DNA from: Ancylostoma caninum
Taxonomy: Eukaryota; Nematoda; Chromadorea; Rhabditida; Ancylostomatidae
Length of the DNA: 64,000 nucleotides
Assembly: GCA_037903475.1 (NCBI GenBank)
Contig: JBAJFG010000248.1
Coordinates: forward strand, 248,001 to 312,000
Direction: 5' to 3'
A model generated the notes under the pieces. That model was not told the origin of the DNA, searched no databases, and saw nothing but the letters and a program-made list of their open reading frames with translations. The translations under genes and the position numbers were made by a program. Positions 9,831 to 21,847 of this stretch are shown here, one piece after another; position 1 is the stretch's first letter; every line of letters starts with the position of its first letter.

Positions 9831-11672
9831 TAAACAAGTAGAATACTAAAACTTTGGACGAATTCTACGACGAAGTACCGGTCTCCTAATGGGTGGCGGT
9901 CATGAAGAACGATAGATCGTGACGGCTGCCAGCTGCACCGCGTGCCCATGTGAAGGTTACCACGCCCATCGCGCACGATACGCATGCTAGCCTATCATGT
10001 ACGAGGTACCGAAGACTTCATTTGTACAGGGCTAAAATGAATGTGGATGTTGATGGTTCATAGATCATCAACAAAACATCCCTAGAACTATTGAGGCCAA
10101 AGATCGCCTGTTCATTTCTCCTTAAGTCATTTCAAGTGGACAATCCTATTCAAGTATCTAATCACTCCATGGAGTGACAATATGTTGACGAGGTGACGCT
10201 TAGAGCGACACCCCTCTGAGTTGTTGTATCCATAGGCAAACTTGCCACCACACTTCGATATGGGGTCAGCTCCGCCCTATCCTGCATAGAAGGGACTCCA
10301 GATTGCATTGTATACGCACTATACGCATCTACAAGGCCACTATGGCCGCTGCTGGACAATAAAGATTCTAGCCCAATCGTCTTCCCCCAATCATTGGTAC
10401 GCCACCAAAGTGGATTTTTGGGATTTAGGAGAACAACGCAATAACCCGTAGTGATTATGAGTCACATTTCAATGGAAGTTAAGCTTCAATTTCCTTCTAT
10501 GTTTTGTTCAAATGCGTCATATTCTCCTTCAGTAGTGGAAGATAATTAACAAACATGCAACTAATGGCGCCTGTGGATCTCTGTATCTTTCTAGAGAAGG
10601 GTTACAGTTCCAAGGGATATTGACATACGTTCATAGCAGCCAACTGTTGCCAGATATTGTTTTTCCTGGCATACATCCTCTCCTAATGCATATACTACAC
10701 GCTTCAAAACATGAGGTGGATACAAAAAGGGACTAATACTACAACAAAATACCAGTGTACTTCAAATGCATCGGTGGCGAGACAAAATGAAAAGGTCAGG
10801 CCAGTTAGGAGACGATCACGATCTTACCATAACTTCCGGTCATAAGATAAAATTTGGTCCACATAACTACATTGAATGCAATTAACTATTATAGTTTATC
10901 ATGCCTCTCGAAAGTCGAGCCACCCGTCAGCGTTGATGGTTACTTCACAGAGATGGGATGGATGGGATATTCCATGGAACACTCCCTTCAAAGGCCTGAA
11001 GGACATTAGCGTATGTGAAGAAACTGAGATAAATAGTATGCAATAATGAGAACGTACTGCGTTCAGTGAGCAATAAAAAAATTCGAAATACAGGGGCTGT
11101 GCAAAGCACCTTACGAAAGAGGTACCGAGAGAAATCTCAAAATTCGATGCGGCTCTATGCCGATCGCCATCCTTTTCCAGTTGAGGGCTCTGAATTGATG
11201 GCACGTGAATGATGCATTTTTGCGATTGGAATCGATCATTTTTAGATCGATTCCTCGTCCGGAACCGATCTTTCCTGCAAGACTGCCAACAAATTTGTGT
11301 GCGTGCGTGCGACCAGCTTCAATGTGGCTCAATAGTTGCGGACATCGCGAAATCGTCGCAAATACTCAAACGCATTCATTTCGTTACAATTCCGACTGTG
11401 GTAAAATATATCACGCGATGCTGTTGTCTATGACACAAAACGTAGTTAGAATTTTGGCGACGACAAGTCACTCTTTACCGAATCACTAGAACGCGCGCAT
11501 GCGTGCAAAACACCGCCAGCAGCCTCAGACGTTCCTTATAATTGCTGCGCGGTAAAGTTGCACAATACGAAATGGGGAGGAAGGTGTCCCTCGCCAACTT
11601 TTCTATGCGGCAAGCATAAACAATGTCGGAATAAGTAACTTTACAGGCGGCGCAAACAAGAGTAGAGACTAA
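9831..11672. other. no supported gene
   Basis: The stretch holds scattered short open frames only. A minus-strand segment at 10985-10905 follows a possible acceptor (GTCCTTCAG) and stays open to a stop, but the joined frame from the nearest upstream donor does not agree, so I do not call it. No terminal repeats were found. Confidence 0.4.
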
Positions 11673-12250
11673 ACAAGGGTAGCAGCATCAGAGGAATAGA
11701 GGATAGACTGGTGAGAGGACGAAAGGAAGGAGGGAAACAGAAGGAAACATGAGATGGAACAGAGAAGGGCAAAACTGTAGCACCGATGACACACGGTGCT
11801 CGGATGGAGTGCGCAAAAACTCCAAATCAAAGAACAATCAACAAATAAAGAGTGCAAGCTTAGAACGAAGACAAGAGAAGATAAAAAAAGAAACAGGAGG
11901 GAAAACAGGCAGAAATGAGTCATCAAAAGGCCCCTATTTGCTTTTCAAACTTTCAAAAAAAAAAAACCTCGGATAGGTGGTTGTTCAGGATTCTTACAGC
12001 GCTGGTCCTGTACCTTCCATTTAGATATCGAACATTTCCATGCGCAGGTTGGCTTCCAGGTGCAGCACAAACCTGAAAACAAGAAAACGAGCATGCGGCC
12101 ACATGCAAAATTGAGGAAAGGAAATGCACATGGGGGACTGAATACACAAAGGGAGAAATGAACAAGAAACGACAGGAAAAATGAAAAGATGAGAATACAC
12201 AGGAGATAAACAGAAGATCTCTGGGTGAAGAGAATGAAAGCAATTTCGGA
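11673..12250. repeat. dispersed repeat R1, copy 2
   Basis: Starts AACAAGGGTAGCAGCATCAG and follows the same block order as 5245-6290, but without the Helitron. The junction region (CCATTTAGATATCGA next to ACATTTCCATGCG) serves as a paralogous empty site for that insertion. Purine-rich, non-coding. Confidence 0.75.
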
Positions 12251-13227
12251 AATCAGCGCAGCACTCGCGATATCTTCGCAGTAATGCTGCCTCGAGGCAG
12301 CATCACATCAATAACTGCTGCCCTCGTCATGACAAATGATATTTTGCTGCGGCGTCCAAAATGTGGGCGGGTCAGGTTGAACTCTCGGAGGATAGAGTTG
12401 CGCGATTCCCCGAGAACCTGCTGCAGCAGCAGATCAATAATTGCTGGTCTCGGCAGCACAGGTGATGTAGTTCTGCAGGTGGACAGGGCAACTGTGGCGA
12501 ATGTCTGAGGTCGACTATTGTCGCTTTCTTAAGTGTACAAGAACTACAACGATCACAGCGCATCATTCCTTCCATTTCCTGCAATGATCATTGCGCACCG
12601 TTTCAGTGTTCTCCTTAATAATTTTAGCCACAGTCAGCATGACCATTATCGTTTCGAACGTTTTTCAGCGTCACCAAAGTGCTCGACAGTCTTGAAGAGT
12701 TCCGCCCAGAAGAGTTTGGTCTCCCTGCTTTTGACTGATGTGGAAATAAATGAGATCACATTTGAGACTGCATCTTGAAATGCCTACTACGCTAGCTTTA
12801 CTCGACAATTTGAGCAATTTTACCCGCATTAATTGTGTATAAGGTGGAGATATTCTCTACGCGTGGTTATCAAAAAACCACTTCGAAGATATTGTCATTA
12901 TTTATTTTCGTTAATAAGGCACTTGGACATGGACACGTTAGCTTGAGCTACGATTTTGAGCTGCATTGCTAATTGATGCCGTTAGTTCTGCCATGCGCCG
13001 CTGGAGTTTCTTGGCTGGCTCAGATTAATTTGATAATTGGTTATCTCTGAAATATTGGGATGGTGAAAAAATTCTGCAACACTTCTTATTTTCATTTCCA
13101 AAACGCAAAAGCACCAGGTGGGATCAGAAGACAAAAGGCAGATGGGATGTGTCGGTCGGTATAAGGTGGTGTGTTCTCGAGGCTTTCACGTTAATGGCAT
13201 AACAGCTCTATTAGTGTTTGAATAACA
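12251..13227. other. no supported gene
   Basis: Short open frames on both strands without domains. The last roughly 90 bases may be the 5' non-coding part of the mariner remnant that starts at 13228, but no clear terminal inverted repeat was found. Confidence 0.4.
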
Positions 13228-13670
13228 ATGCCTTCAGTAAGTAGAGCCTCACTTGCCTCCTTCATCTATTACGGTTTCCTGCAAGGACATCCTGTAAGAA
13301 GGGTTTATGTCAATATATGTGCTGCATTTAGAGGCAAAGTTATTCATCAGTCGACGGTCTCTCGATGGCACCAGGGCTGCGCGTATTGCGAAATAACAAG
13401 TGAAAATCATCCACGCTCGGGATGCGCATCGTCTTTTAATAACGTTGATCTGCAGAAGGCCCCAAAGGCGAGACCGGATGTCGACACCTACGAGTTGGCG
13501 AAGATACTCTAGTGCGACTATGCGAGTCATCAATTATCCTTGTTCCCTCGGTTATACAGGGTGATCCAAGGTCCAAAATTACGTAGACACGCTGAAAGGT
13601 TCATATCTAACGTTGGGAAACGAGTTGGCAATTTTGTTTCCAATGCGATATCTTTCACTCTACAGTGGAT
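13228..13670 (+). pseudogene. mariner transposase remnant (N-terminal DNA-binding part)
   Basis: The open frame 13228-13512 reads like the N-terminal helix-turn-helix of a mariner-family transposase: a YGFLQGHPVRR helix, IHQSTVSRWHQG (recognition-helix region), then HPRSGCASSFNNVDLQKA and VDTYELAKIL. These follow the usual order of this domain. The frame then breaks at a stop (13510-13512). Only weakly similar sequence continues to about 13670, and no DD34D catalytic part follows. It is a decayed fragment of a lineage distinct from the intact mariner at 50 kb. Confidence 0.7.
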
Positions 13671-13681
13671 AAAATCTACCA

Positions 13682-13977
13682 TCACATCTCAGTGGCGGAC
13701 GCAGAAAGTGGGCGGGAGGGGGGGCGTGGGAAGAAAAGTGGGGTCTCCGCCGTTTTGGGGACCCAGACGGAAAATAAAATTAATAATAATATTAATTATA
13801 ATAATAAACAATAAATAAAAAATATATTAAAAATAATAATAAAAATAAACAATTAAAAATAAACTAACACAAGATTTTTATTTGTATTGTAAAGTAATTT
13901 CGAAAATTTGGCGACCCATTCTCGGGGGGGGGGCCCCCCCGCCCCCCCCCCCCCCTGCGTCCGCCACTGTCACATCT
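13682..13977. mobile_element. hAT-type MITE
   Basis: The 280-bp element (13690-13969) has terminal inverted repeats CAGTGGCGGACGCAG and CTGCGTCCGCCACTG, flanked by an exact 8-bp duplication TCACATCT (13682-13689 and 13970-13977). CAGTGGCGGA ends with an 8-bp target duplication are typical of the hAT superfamily. The interior is GC-rich at the ends (long C and G runs near 13925-13955) and AT-rich in the middle, with no ORF for a transposase. Confidence 0.93.
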
Positions 13978-15168
13978 CACGATTTTTCCTACCGCCGGCG
14001 AGAAAACACATGAAGAATTCGAACTAGTCGCCTGCTGTGGCGCGGAAGTTTTCCTATATAATTTGCCCTTTCTAAAAGCGTTTGTTCCAAGGATTAAACA
14101 ATTTTTATGAGAGTGAAGTCAGTTTTTGTCCTCGAATGAATATCATAACGACAAATCTGCTCGAATGAGTACTGAAAATAAGATTTATAAGGAAGCGGAC
14201 ATGACTTCCGGTGCAAAAACAGAGCAAAAACGTACTTTAGGGCTGTTTCTGGTCCTTTTTCACTGTTTAGGGAGGGGACTGGAACTTATTAGGCTCACCA
14301 ACTTCCAATCTCAAAGGTCTCAGGAGTATTTACCTCATAATACATTTAATGATGGTGATTGGAATTGAAAAGCACCCTCAGCCCGCGTTGAATTTCGGCG
14401 TATCCGCACGAAATTCTGGGTCTCATAATCAAGGTAGGTGGCCTTTTACAATGACTTTAACGTTTTTCTGTTTCCCACACCTTGTACTTTTCGATGTACT
14501 GCCTAGGGTGCCTCTTGTGGAATTTTACACATTAGCACAACATGCGCGCCAAGCCTACCCAAAAAATGTAACTGGGCGGTGAAACTAAGCTTGACTGACG
14601 GCCTAGCTGTTCCTAAAAATCGTAGTGTTGGGTAATGTTTTGGAAGAAGCTGTACAATTAAACAAATGAACAACAAAAGATTGGATGCAAAACGCTAAAA
14701 CTCGAGATAAGTCGAAAAACGCGCATTGCGCCCTTGTCTCCGTAATTTTGGAACACCCTATAGTAAAGTTGCGTGGACATGAATACCCCGCGGGTTGTAC
14801 GAATTTGACAAGTCATGCCGGGTGGGCATGGAGGAGTCCCTACCTCTTCGGGTTAGGTGCTGCTGACACTTCTATAAGTTAGTTACAGGTGTTCGGCTTC
14901 AAAGCAATTCATTACTCCTTCGGAATTCCGAAAAATTCCGTCTGCTTGCAATGCAGCCAATTGTGCACAACCCAGAAAATGAGTTTTGGATTTTTTTTTC
15001 TATTTCGGAGAGGAAGACAAGTTAAGGGTCTCATGAGTGGCGATATTTTAAGACCTGATTCGCCCCAATTTTGGAAATTAGTCTCCCGTACCAAGTACCT
15101 GGAGCAAAACTGCAGATTTCAACCAGAGTAATCCAATTCTTTGGAAAAAGCACTAAACCTATTGTGTA
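13978..15168. other. upstream flank of the BEL/Pao remnant; no supported gene
   Basis: No recognisable coding sequence. Part of the stretch could be the 5' LTR and leader of the BEL/Pao element whose gag starts at 15169, but I could not pair it with a second LTR, so boundaries are not given. Confidence 0.35.
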
Positions 15169-16620
15169 ATGGCGTTGTATTTCCATAGAGCCCCGATCGT
15201 CCACAGCTCTGCATCGCTTAAAATACTACTACTTCGTTACAAGGGATATACCAAACCTACTGATTATCCGGTAATTGACGAGGAGTCATACCAAAAATGC
15301 CGCTCCGTGGTATCACTATTGCAAATTAGTGTATGCCAAATAGAAGAGGCAAGAGAGTGCCTCCAGGAACTGTATAACGAGCTCAGAGAGGAGTACAGAA
15401 CATGCAAAAATAAGTCCGACAAAAAAGATTTATTGGTGGAAATCGAACAGATTGAAGAAGATTCGCAATCACAAACAGCTATCGCCGACGCTAATGATCT
15501 AGTTTTTATGCTCACTGCACGACTCGACGAAATGAAAAGTGTTCGAGAAAATATGGAAATTAAACTAGTTTATAAAACAACAAGACCACAGCGTGATGAA
15601 TACAACAGCGGTGATGAGCGTAAGGGCAGGGAAATCCAGGATGAAGATACTGAAGAACGTAGCACACAAAATGATTCCATACCGTCATGCTCCCAAAATC
15701 AAGCGTCCAATACAAGAGCAACAATTCAAGCCGAGGTAACCAGAACAAACTTACGGTCCATCAAACCTCCGCAGGCAACACTACCTAAGTTCTACGCGAA
15801 TCCCGATGAGTTTCCTGAATACTGACTAATACATTTTCGAAGCCATCATACATAACTGCAATGAACTAGACGTTATGGAAAAAATTCTACTGCTCAAAGA
15901 AAGCTTACGTGGAAAGGCACAAACAGCCATTAAGGGAATCAAACTCGTCCCTGAAAACTACACATGGATCATTGATACTCTGGAGGAAAACTAGTGCAAC
16001 TACATAACTAATAGATCGCAGATAGCCCAGAAACTTGTTAATATGAGAGTCACAACCAATTCAGCAGACAGCTGTTCAGGTGTTTTCCACCAAATTAGGA
16101 TATTGACCAATCACACGATTTCTGCAGGATACGATGTCAGAAAGACGTACGACTCAATGTGGTGCGAAACTATCTTGTCCAAATTCTCTGAGGACATCGT
16201 TAAGCCAGTGCTCCTGGCAAGCCAGTCTGAAGACAAACAGACCATTGGTGACCTCATGGCACTCTTGAAGAAAGAGGTTGCGGCAAAAAGTTATGTCGAG
16301 AGCAGACTCGGCCATAAACAATTTAGTGGGGTCAACCGATCAAAGGATAAGTATATCAATCCGCGACCCACTTCTGGCGTAATCTGCTTATTCTGCCAAA
16401 AGAACAATCACTTGTCAATGCAGTGCAGAACAGTGACGGATCAAAACATTCGCCGAAAAATACTAGAGGAGCAAAATTGCTGCTGGAAATGTTGATCATC
16501 CAGTCACAACAGTTTTGATTGCCAGAAACCAGACTGTACAAAATGTGGACAAAAACACCATATAAGCGTCTGCTCCAAGAATGAACCACAGCACAATCAG
16601 AACTTCAATCAAAGGAACAA
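15169..16620 (+). pseudogene. BEL/Pao retrotransposon gag remnant
   Basis: The first 218 codons (15169-15825) form a coiled-coil-rich N-terminus that ends in LPKFYANPDEFPEY, the start of the gag domain typical of BEL/Pao elements (DUF1759). An in-frame stop interrupts it. The same frame resumes with the next part of that domain and continues, after another stop near 15992, to about 16500. There a zinc knuckle CLFCQKNNHLSMQC (C-x2-C-x4-H-x4-C) is followed by a second knuckle broken by a stop at 16493. This is the nucleocapsid region. Several stops make the copy non-functional. Confidence 0.85.
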
Positions 16621-16649
16621 AGTGGCCAATGTTGGACAGAACTACCAAA

Positions 16650-17565
16650 AACGCGAAGTGAACTCCAAAATCTCGCATTGCGATAAACTAGACGCCGGGC
16701 CAATGAAATTTCTCGGTGTCGCATACAAAACTATTACCGATCAATTCAGTCACTACGAATTTTTCTCAGAAAATACGATTGACAAAAAGGGATATTGTAA
16801 GTCAAATTAACATTATTTTCGATCCAATTGGTATCGCAGCTCCCCTTATGGTCGGCTTAAAAACAATGATGCGTGAAATATTCAATACAGGAATAGACTG
16901 GAAAACTCCTCTAGCGCCATAGAGGCCATCCATGCCCTTGCCTGGAAGAAAATGCCTCTGGGTGTTCGCAGATGCAAGCGATGCAGCGATGGCTACCTGC
17001 GCCTACATTCAAAGTATGCCCTCTCGCGAAGTTTCCGAACTTATAAGCGTAAAAACTCTGCTTCCACCAAAAAAAGTGATTTCTTGAGAGGAGACCTAAG
17101 TTTCTCCTTACCTAAGAAATCGTAGCCACTCCGGACGATCCAGAATACGACCCTGATCTTATCCAGACGGGAAAACAGGCAATAGAGGCCTTCAAGTTCT
17201 CAGAAGCAATCGCAAATAAATTCTGGAAGATATGGAATACCGATTACCTAACTTCCCTGCGGGAACAGCAAAGAGTCCATCCAAACAGCGGAGACATCTA
17301 CCAAAGTCGACCCCGATGATTGGTGAAGTCGTCCTTATCGAACAGGAGTTAATCCCAAGAGGCTGTTGGATGTACGGCAAGATCACGGACATAATCGTTA
17401 GTAATGATGGCCTAGTCAGGTCAGCAAAAATCCTACTCCTAACCCACAAAATCATTCAACGCCCGCTCAGCAAAAGCATTCCTCTCGAAATTCGAAGTTT
17501 GCCGGTAGAACATATATCCCCAAATCGAGATTCCGCAACTACAACGGTGGAGAAAGTATGAAGAC
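16650..17565 (+). pseudogene. BEL/Pao pol remnant (RT/RNase H and integrase C-terminus)
   Basis: A short stretch at 16700-16920 matches the BEL/Pao reverse-transcriptase C-terminal part (FLGVAYKT, then SQINIIFDPIGIAAPLMV). A following piece carries VFADASDAAMA, the RNase H-type start. From about 17195, two frames together show the integrase C-terminal tail (DUF5641): FWKIWNTDYLTSLREQQRVH, then a PRGCWMYGKITDIIVSNDG region and SIPLEIRSLPVEHI to 17540. Protease, most of RT and the integrase core are missing, so the copy is internally deleted as well as frameshifted. Confidence 0.85.
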
Positions 17566-17636
17566 AGACAGAGCGTATTGCAAAAACTAGAGCATACGAG
17601 GTCATCAAGGATTATAAACGAAGGTTAAGGATCTAA

Positions 17637-18160
17637 GTGGAAGTGGAAGACTATTCTTCGCGTTTATGTTCATATATATTTATGTTCACGTTTATGTTCG
17701 TGATGGCTTTAATTTCTCCAGCAGCAGCTCAAAATAATCTATCGAGTATCACTTGTTATGAGGAAAAGATCAAAATAGTCCCCCCACATGGAAGCTTCAA
17801 TCTCTGCTTCGATAACGACTGTCGATTATTTCCCAAACTGGTAAAAACCTCTCGTTTACGTTACCTATCTCTCCACAGAACGATCAAGTGAGCGTCCGCT
17901 TAGTTGCATCAGAAAAAGACAGAACCGATTAACTAATCCTACGATGTGGTCGTTCAAAGTATTGTGATCAACAGTATTTGTTGTCCGAGAGTCTTCTGGG
18001 AAATCCCCATTGCTGGTCAAGGGCGCAATCATAAGTGTGACCGCGATAGTCTACGTAATGCTTGTCTTTCTTATTGGATCGACCCACGATTCTTACAATC
18101 AAAAGCAAACTCAGGCCTAAGACCACAGGAGAAATACCGATGAACAGAGTCAAGCATGGC
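17637..18160 (+). pseudogene. env-like glycoprotein remnant of the BEL/Pao element, 5' part
   Basis: Directly after the integrase tail an open frame starts with a hydrophobic segment resembling a signal peptide (about residues 12-32) and then a cysteine-containing ectodomain. A further hydrophobic stretch near 18030-18090 lies in a shifted frame. The position downstream of pol and the Cys pattern fit the phlebovirus-glycoprotein-like env reported for some nematode BEL/Pao elements. The copy is broken by stops and by later insertions. No restored sequence is given. Confidence 0.6.
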
Positions 18161-18369
18161 GATAGGAAAAACCGACCCTCAATACGAGCCCCCCCCTTAT
18201 TCCTTCGTCCAACCCCACCTTCTCACGACCCCCCCCCCCCCTCTCTGCCCCCGCATGTTTTCTCTGTGCAATGAGCAGTTTCAAGGAAGAAGACACAAAC
18301 GAAACACATTAAAAGCCCAAAATTGGAACTAAAACGATCTTGCAGTTGATTGTCATCCTTTCTAATCCG

Positions 18370-19595
18370 ATCGGACCAGACGAGAAGCAAGAACGATCAC
18401 TTCATGACGTGTCAAAACAGGATTGATTGGCAGCGCATGCGAGAAATCGGTTTCAGCACTGGTATTTCAGCGCTCACGAGTTCGATCTCCGGCGCCTCCA
18501 AGAAATTTTTGCACGGGTCGGAACCGCTTCAGAGTTTAGTGTGGAGCAGAAAGGACGGAAAGTTCTGGAAATGAAGTGAGGAAAACGAAATCGATCGATT
18601 ACACATGCGAGAATTCGCCTGTATGGCCCGCCAATTTGTGGAAAACTAGGGTGAATTAGACGTCATACTGAGGTTCTCTGACTCGAAATCAACAGATGCT
18701 TTTCAACATATTCATAGAGGACGGTCAGTTCCTTCTTTTCTCAGAGTTTCAATTTTCTAGATCTTCATATGTTGTGGGGAGCTCGATGGGAAATCGATGG
18801 GAAATTTGGCGAATTTCCCATCGATTTCCCATCTAAATTGCGGAAAAACGAGCGAACTTCGTGAAGCCAGATTCCGTACTCAAATGGGAAATTTCCCAAG
18901 CTAAAGCCGATAGGAGAAATGTTTCCATGATATCTGCAAACTACTCAGTGATTTCCCAAACAGATTTACTCCATTTTCACCATCTCTTCAAATAGTGAGG
19001 TTTTCACTTCTTCAACTCCCATGAAGACAGTTTGCCTTTTACTGGAATTTCACAACCTTCACGTAATAGAGCTCTAAAAATTCATTCTCCGTCCCCATTA
19101 TCGCGTTCCAATGTTTGCTCCTGGTTGATTGAGTTAGATGGGAAATTTCGCCTCGGAGACCCGAAAATTTGAAAAATTTCCCATCAAGCTTCCAGAAACA
19201 TATGAAACGTTAGAAAACTGAAACTCTGTCAAAGGATAGAGCTGATCGTACCCTATGAATACGTTAAAAAGCATTCGCTGATTTCGAGTCAGAGAAATTC
19301 AGTACAAGGTCTAAGTCATCCTACTATTTTACGTTCTGATGGGCCCTGTAGGCGAATTCTCGCATGCGGAACCGATCGATCACGCAACCCACACTCCATT
19401 TTTGACATTTCCACCGTCATTACCCCACATTTGATTCTGAAGTAGTTTCGACCCTTGCAAAAATCTATTGAAGACGCCGGGAATCGAACCTGTGGGTGCG
19501 CTGAAGCCGATTCCTCTCATACGCTGCCAACCTGTCCTGTTTTTACACATAATGACATATGGTTCATGCTGGCAAGTGCGGACCTTCATTTGCAA
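18370..19595. mobile_element. inverted-repeat element with tRNA-like boxes in both arms
   Basis: Left arm (about 18370-18780) and right arm (about 19210-19595) are inverted copies: AAAACAGG, TTGGCAGCG, CAGAGA and a GCATGCGAGAATTCGCCT-type block each recur as complements. Each arm holds a B-box-like sequence: GGTTCGATTCCCGGC on the minus strand of the right arm and a diverged GAGTTCGATCTCCGGC in the left arm. The core between the arms is made of repeated GATGGGAAAT and ATTTCCCATC motifs, including a perfect 22-bp hairpin at 18785-18833. No protein is encoded. It interrupts the env-like region of the BEL/Pao element. Confidence 0.7.
18785..18833. repeat. perfect hairpin of GATGGGAAAT motifs
   Basis: A 22-bp arm (18785-18806) and its exact complement (18812-18833) are separated by 5 nt (TGGCG). 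Each arm contains two GATGGGAAAT repeats. Related single motifs recur at 18880-18900 and 19135-19190. Confidence 0.85.
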
Positions 19596-20552
19596 TCTTC
19601 TGTATATATAAAAGCGAAAGTTTGTGTGTGTGTGTTTGTTTGTTTGTTTGTTTGTTTGTATGTTTGTATGTTCGGAATAGAAATCACGGAGGATGAACCG
19701 ATCAGGACCAAATTTTGCATGTAGGTTCTTCTGGGGTCGGCGGAGGTTATAGGCTACTTTGTACCTAGGATAATCGATTGGCTTATCGAGTATATCGACT
19801 TATTGATTTTTCGCTCTTCTTGACCAGGAACTAGCGAGAACATGCCTACTGGGGTATCTCAATGCGCTGAGCACAAATACGACAACCATCATGCGCCCAA
19901 TTATCGATTTATTGATTTTATTGATCTTTCGCCATCTTCGCCCACGAGTTGATAAAGACATGTCTACTGGGGTACCTCAATGCGCTGAACACGAATATAG
20001 CAACCATTTTGTATGACACTACCGATTTATCGATTTTTTGATTTTTCGCGATTCTTGCCCAGGAGGCGATGAGGACATGTCTACTGGGGCACCTCAATAC
20101 GCTGAGCACTGATATGGCAACCATTTTGGGCGGAATATCGATTTATTGATTTTATTGACTTTTCGCTATACTTGCCCTCTGAGCGGGGAAGACATGTCTA
20201 CCGAGGTATCGCAATGCGCACGGATATGATAACCGTCTTGACCGAAATATCGATTTATTTGTTATATTGATTTTTCGACATTCTTGCACACGGGTTGGTG
20301 AAAACGTGCTTTCTGGGACTTTCCGAAACGCTGAACGTGGATGAGGCAAGCACTTTATGAGAATTTAATTTACCGGTCAAGCAACTTCACTCCATTTTTT
20401 GAGGGAAGGGGGGCAGGGTGAAGGAGGGTCACTTGAGCTGATTACCAAATGATGAACATTTTGAAAGGATTTTTGGTCCAACAAATTTTGGCATCAGCTT
20501 CAAATGGCCGGGAGAAATTGAACACCCGAGCGAAGCCGGGTACACTGTCTAG
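19596..20552 (+). mobile_element. non-autonomous Helitron, copy A
   Basis: Starts TCTTCTGTATATATAAAAG immediately after an A (19595). It ends with the hairpin ACCCG-AGCGAAGC-CGGGT, then TACACTGT and CTAG (20549-20552), followed by T. TC start, 3' hairpin, CTAG end and A|T insertion site are the full set of Helitron terminal features. The interior has a GT/TTTG microsatellite and about five tandem units of 110-130 bp (ATCGATTTATTGATTTT, then ACATGTCTACTGGGGTACCT, then CAATGCGCTGAACACG). No Rep/helicase is encoded. Copy B at 48951 and fragment C at 5746 are the same family. Confidence 0.9.
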
Positions 20553-20784
20553 TAATGTCATAAAAAAACCATGAATTCACTTTTAATGGCCAAGCCGTCC
20601 CTCTACTTAACCCATCCCCACCTCTCCACTACGACCCCCCCCCCCCCAGTCCCCTCCCTTACGACCCCTCATGAGAAATTCCCATCGGACGCCCTGTCGA
20701 TGAACGAAGTGAGCCCAAATTGAAACACTGGCCTTCGCGCTTTCGTTCCTGCCCTATTACCTGGATACGTCCTCGTCGGATTGC
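20553..20784. other. short spacer with C-rich runs
   Basis: No gene. A run of C residues near 20636-20648 resembles the C-run at 18231-18240, and both sit next to CTCTCC/CCCTCC sequence. It may be flank shared by the interrupted BEL/Pao sequence or a small duplication. Confidence 0.35.
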
Positions 20785-21637
20785 TTGCTAATGAGCTGCC
20801 CAGTCAAAGCGTGTCAGCAAAGGTACACTCGGCATGCAGTGGATCGGATTTGCAACAAAGCCAACAACTGCTTCTACGAGTACAAAAGAGAACTCCTATT
20901 CAATACTATCCAGTCAGAGATTTGCATAAAAATCACGCACTCCAGCAGTGTAATCAAAATCACCAAGAAACTAGTCAAACTAACTTGCTCAAGAACGCTG
21001 GAATTTTTCACCAGGGACACAAAAACTTGTGCATATATATCACAGTGAAAGATGTGCACAAGGTGGTTCATGCATGGAGAAGAAGTGCCTCACAATGCGA
21101 TCCAATGAGGCCGTATATGAACTAAGAAAAATCAGAAAATATCCTGGGTATTCTGGATGCATTCCAATTTGCGGCGGTATTCCCTGCTGATGTATACTAC
21201 CTCTACCTGCTTGCCAGTTAAACTAAAGTTAAGTTTGCCAGAGTAGTAAATAGACCCATCTCAAGAGCAGTGTATGAAGTAGTGAGATGTTCAGAATGGA
21301 TCCCCTTCCATAGAACTAGATGTCGAGGTGACCTGGATGGGAAACAGAACTATCAGGAACCTCTCCATGAAACCATATGCAAAGGAAATGACCGAGAATT
21401 TCAGCATTACCATGATTTCCATGCAGTAGCTTCGTACTACCGGTCGAATGCTACAGCGAAGTGCAATCCAGAACAATGTTTTCCAGCTGCATCAATCGAA
21501 TCAGATGCCACTGTGAGAACTCAGCACTCCGTTGCCAATGTCCAGATCAGTCGATCGACTCACTTCTAATTCACCAGCAGAACTCCCTATAGAGACTCCC
21601 CAGTCTTTGATTGGTACTCAGACAATCGAGGAGCTCT
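20785..21637 (+). pseudogene. env-like remnant of BEL/Pao, middle part
   Basis: Several short open pieces in shifted frames contain many cysteines (C-x3-C and CxC spacing around 20800-21060 and 21460-21560), as in the ectodomain of a class II-type glycoprotein. Stops near 21050 and 21125 and frame changes show it is not functional. It continues the env-like region of 17637-18160 after the inverted-repeat element and the Helitron, and its reading ends where the segment carrying the six-exon gene begins. Assignment is by position and Cys pattern only. No joined sequence is given. Confidence 0.5.
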
Positions 21638-21645
21638 ACCCCCGG

Positions 21646-21692
21646 TGGGCGCGGCCTGCCCCGCCCACGCCCCGCCCCGAGCAGCACGAGAC
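21646..21692 (+). promoter_or_regulatory. GC-box-rich segment upstream of the six-exon gene
   Basis: This short stretch contains four CCCGCCC/CCACGCCC-type boxes (GGGCGCGG, GCCCCGCCCACGCCCCGCCC). It lies about 155 bp before the first ATG of the gene model at 21848 in otherwise AT-richer DNA. GC boxes are plausible SP/KLF-type promoter sites, but no TATA box or start site is evident, so promoter function is inference. Confidence 0.3.
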
Positions 21693-21847
21693 GAACATTG
21701 CTGGCAAGGGCAGCAAGGTCCCCCTGGGGTTAAAATTGGGCTATTCTAAGGGGACCCACTTCCAAGTCCTCCGCGGAGGACTCGGACGCGCTTGCGGCTG
21801 CGGCGCGTGCTGCCGATGGTATTTTCGAAAATGCTCTTCGCGGGAAG

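Noticed and set aside
10905..11204. Two-exon minus-strand gene
   Set aside because: The second segment has a possible acceptor, but the frames from the upstream donor do not join to the long open frame. No domain.
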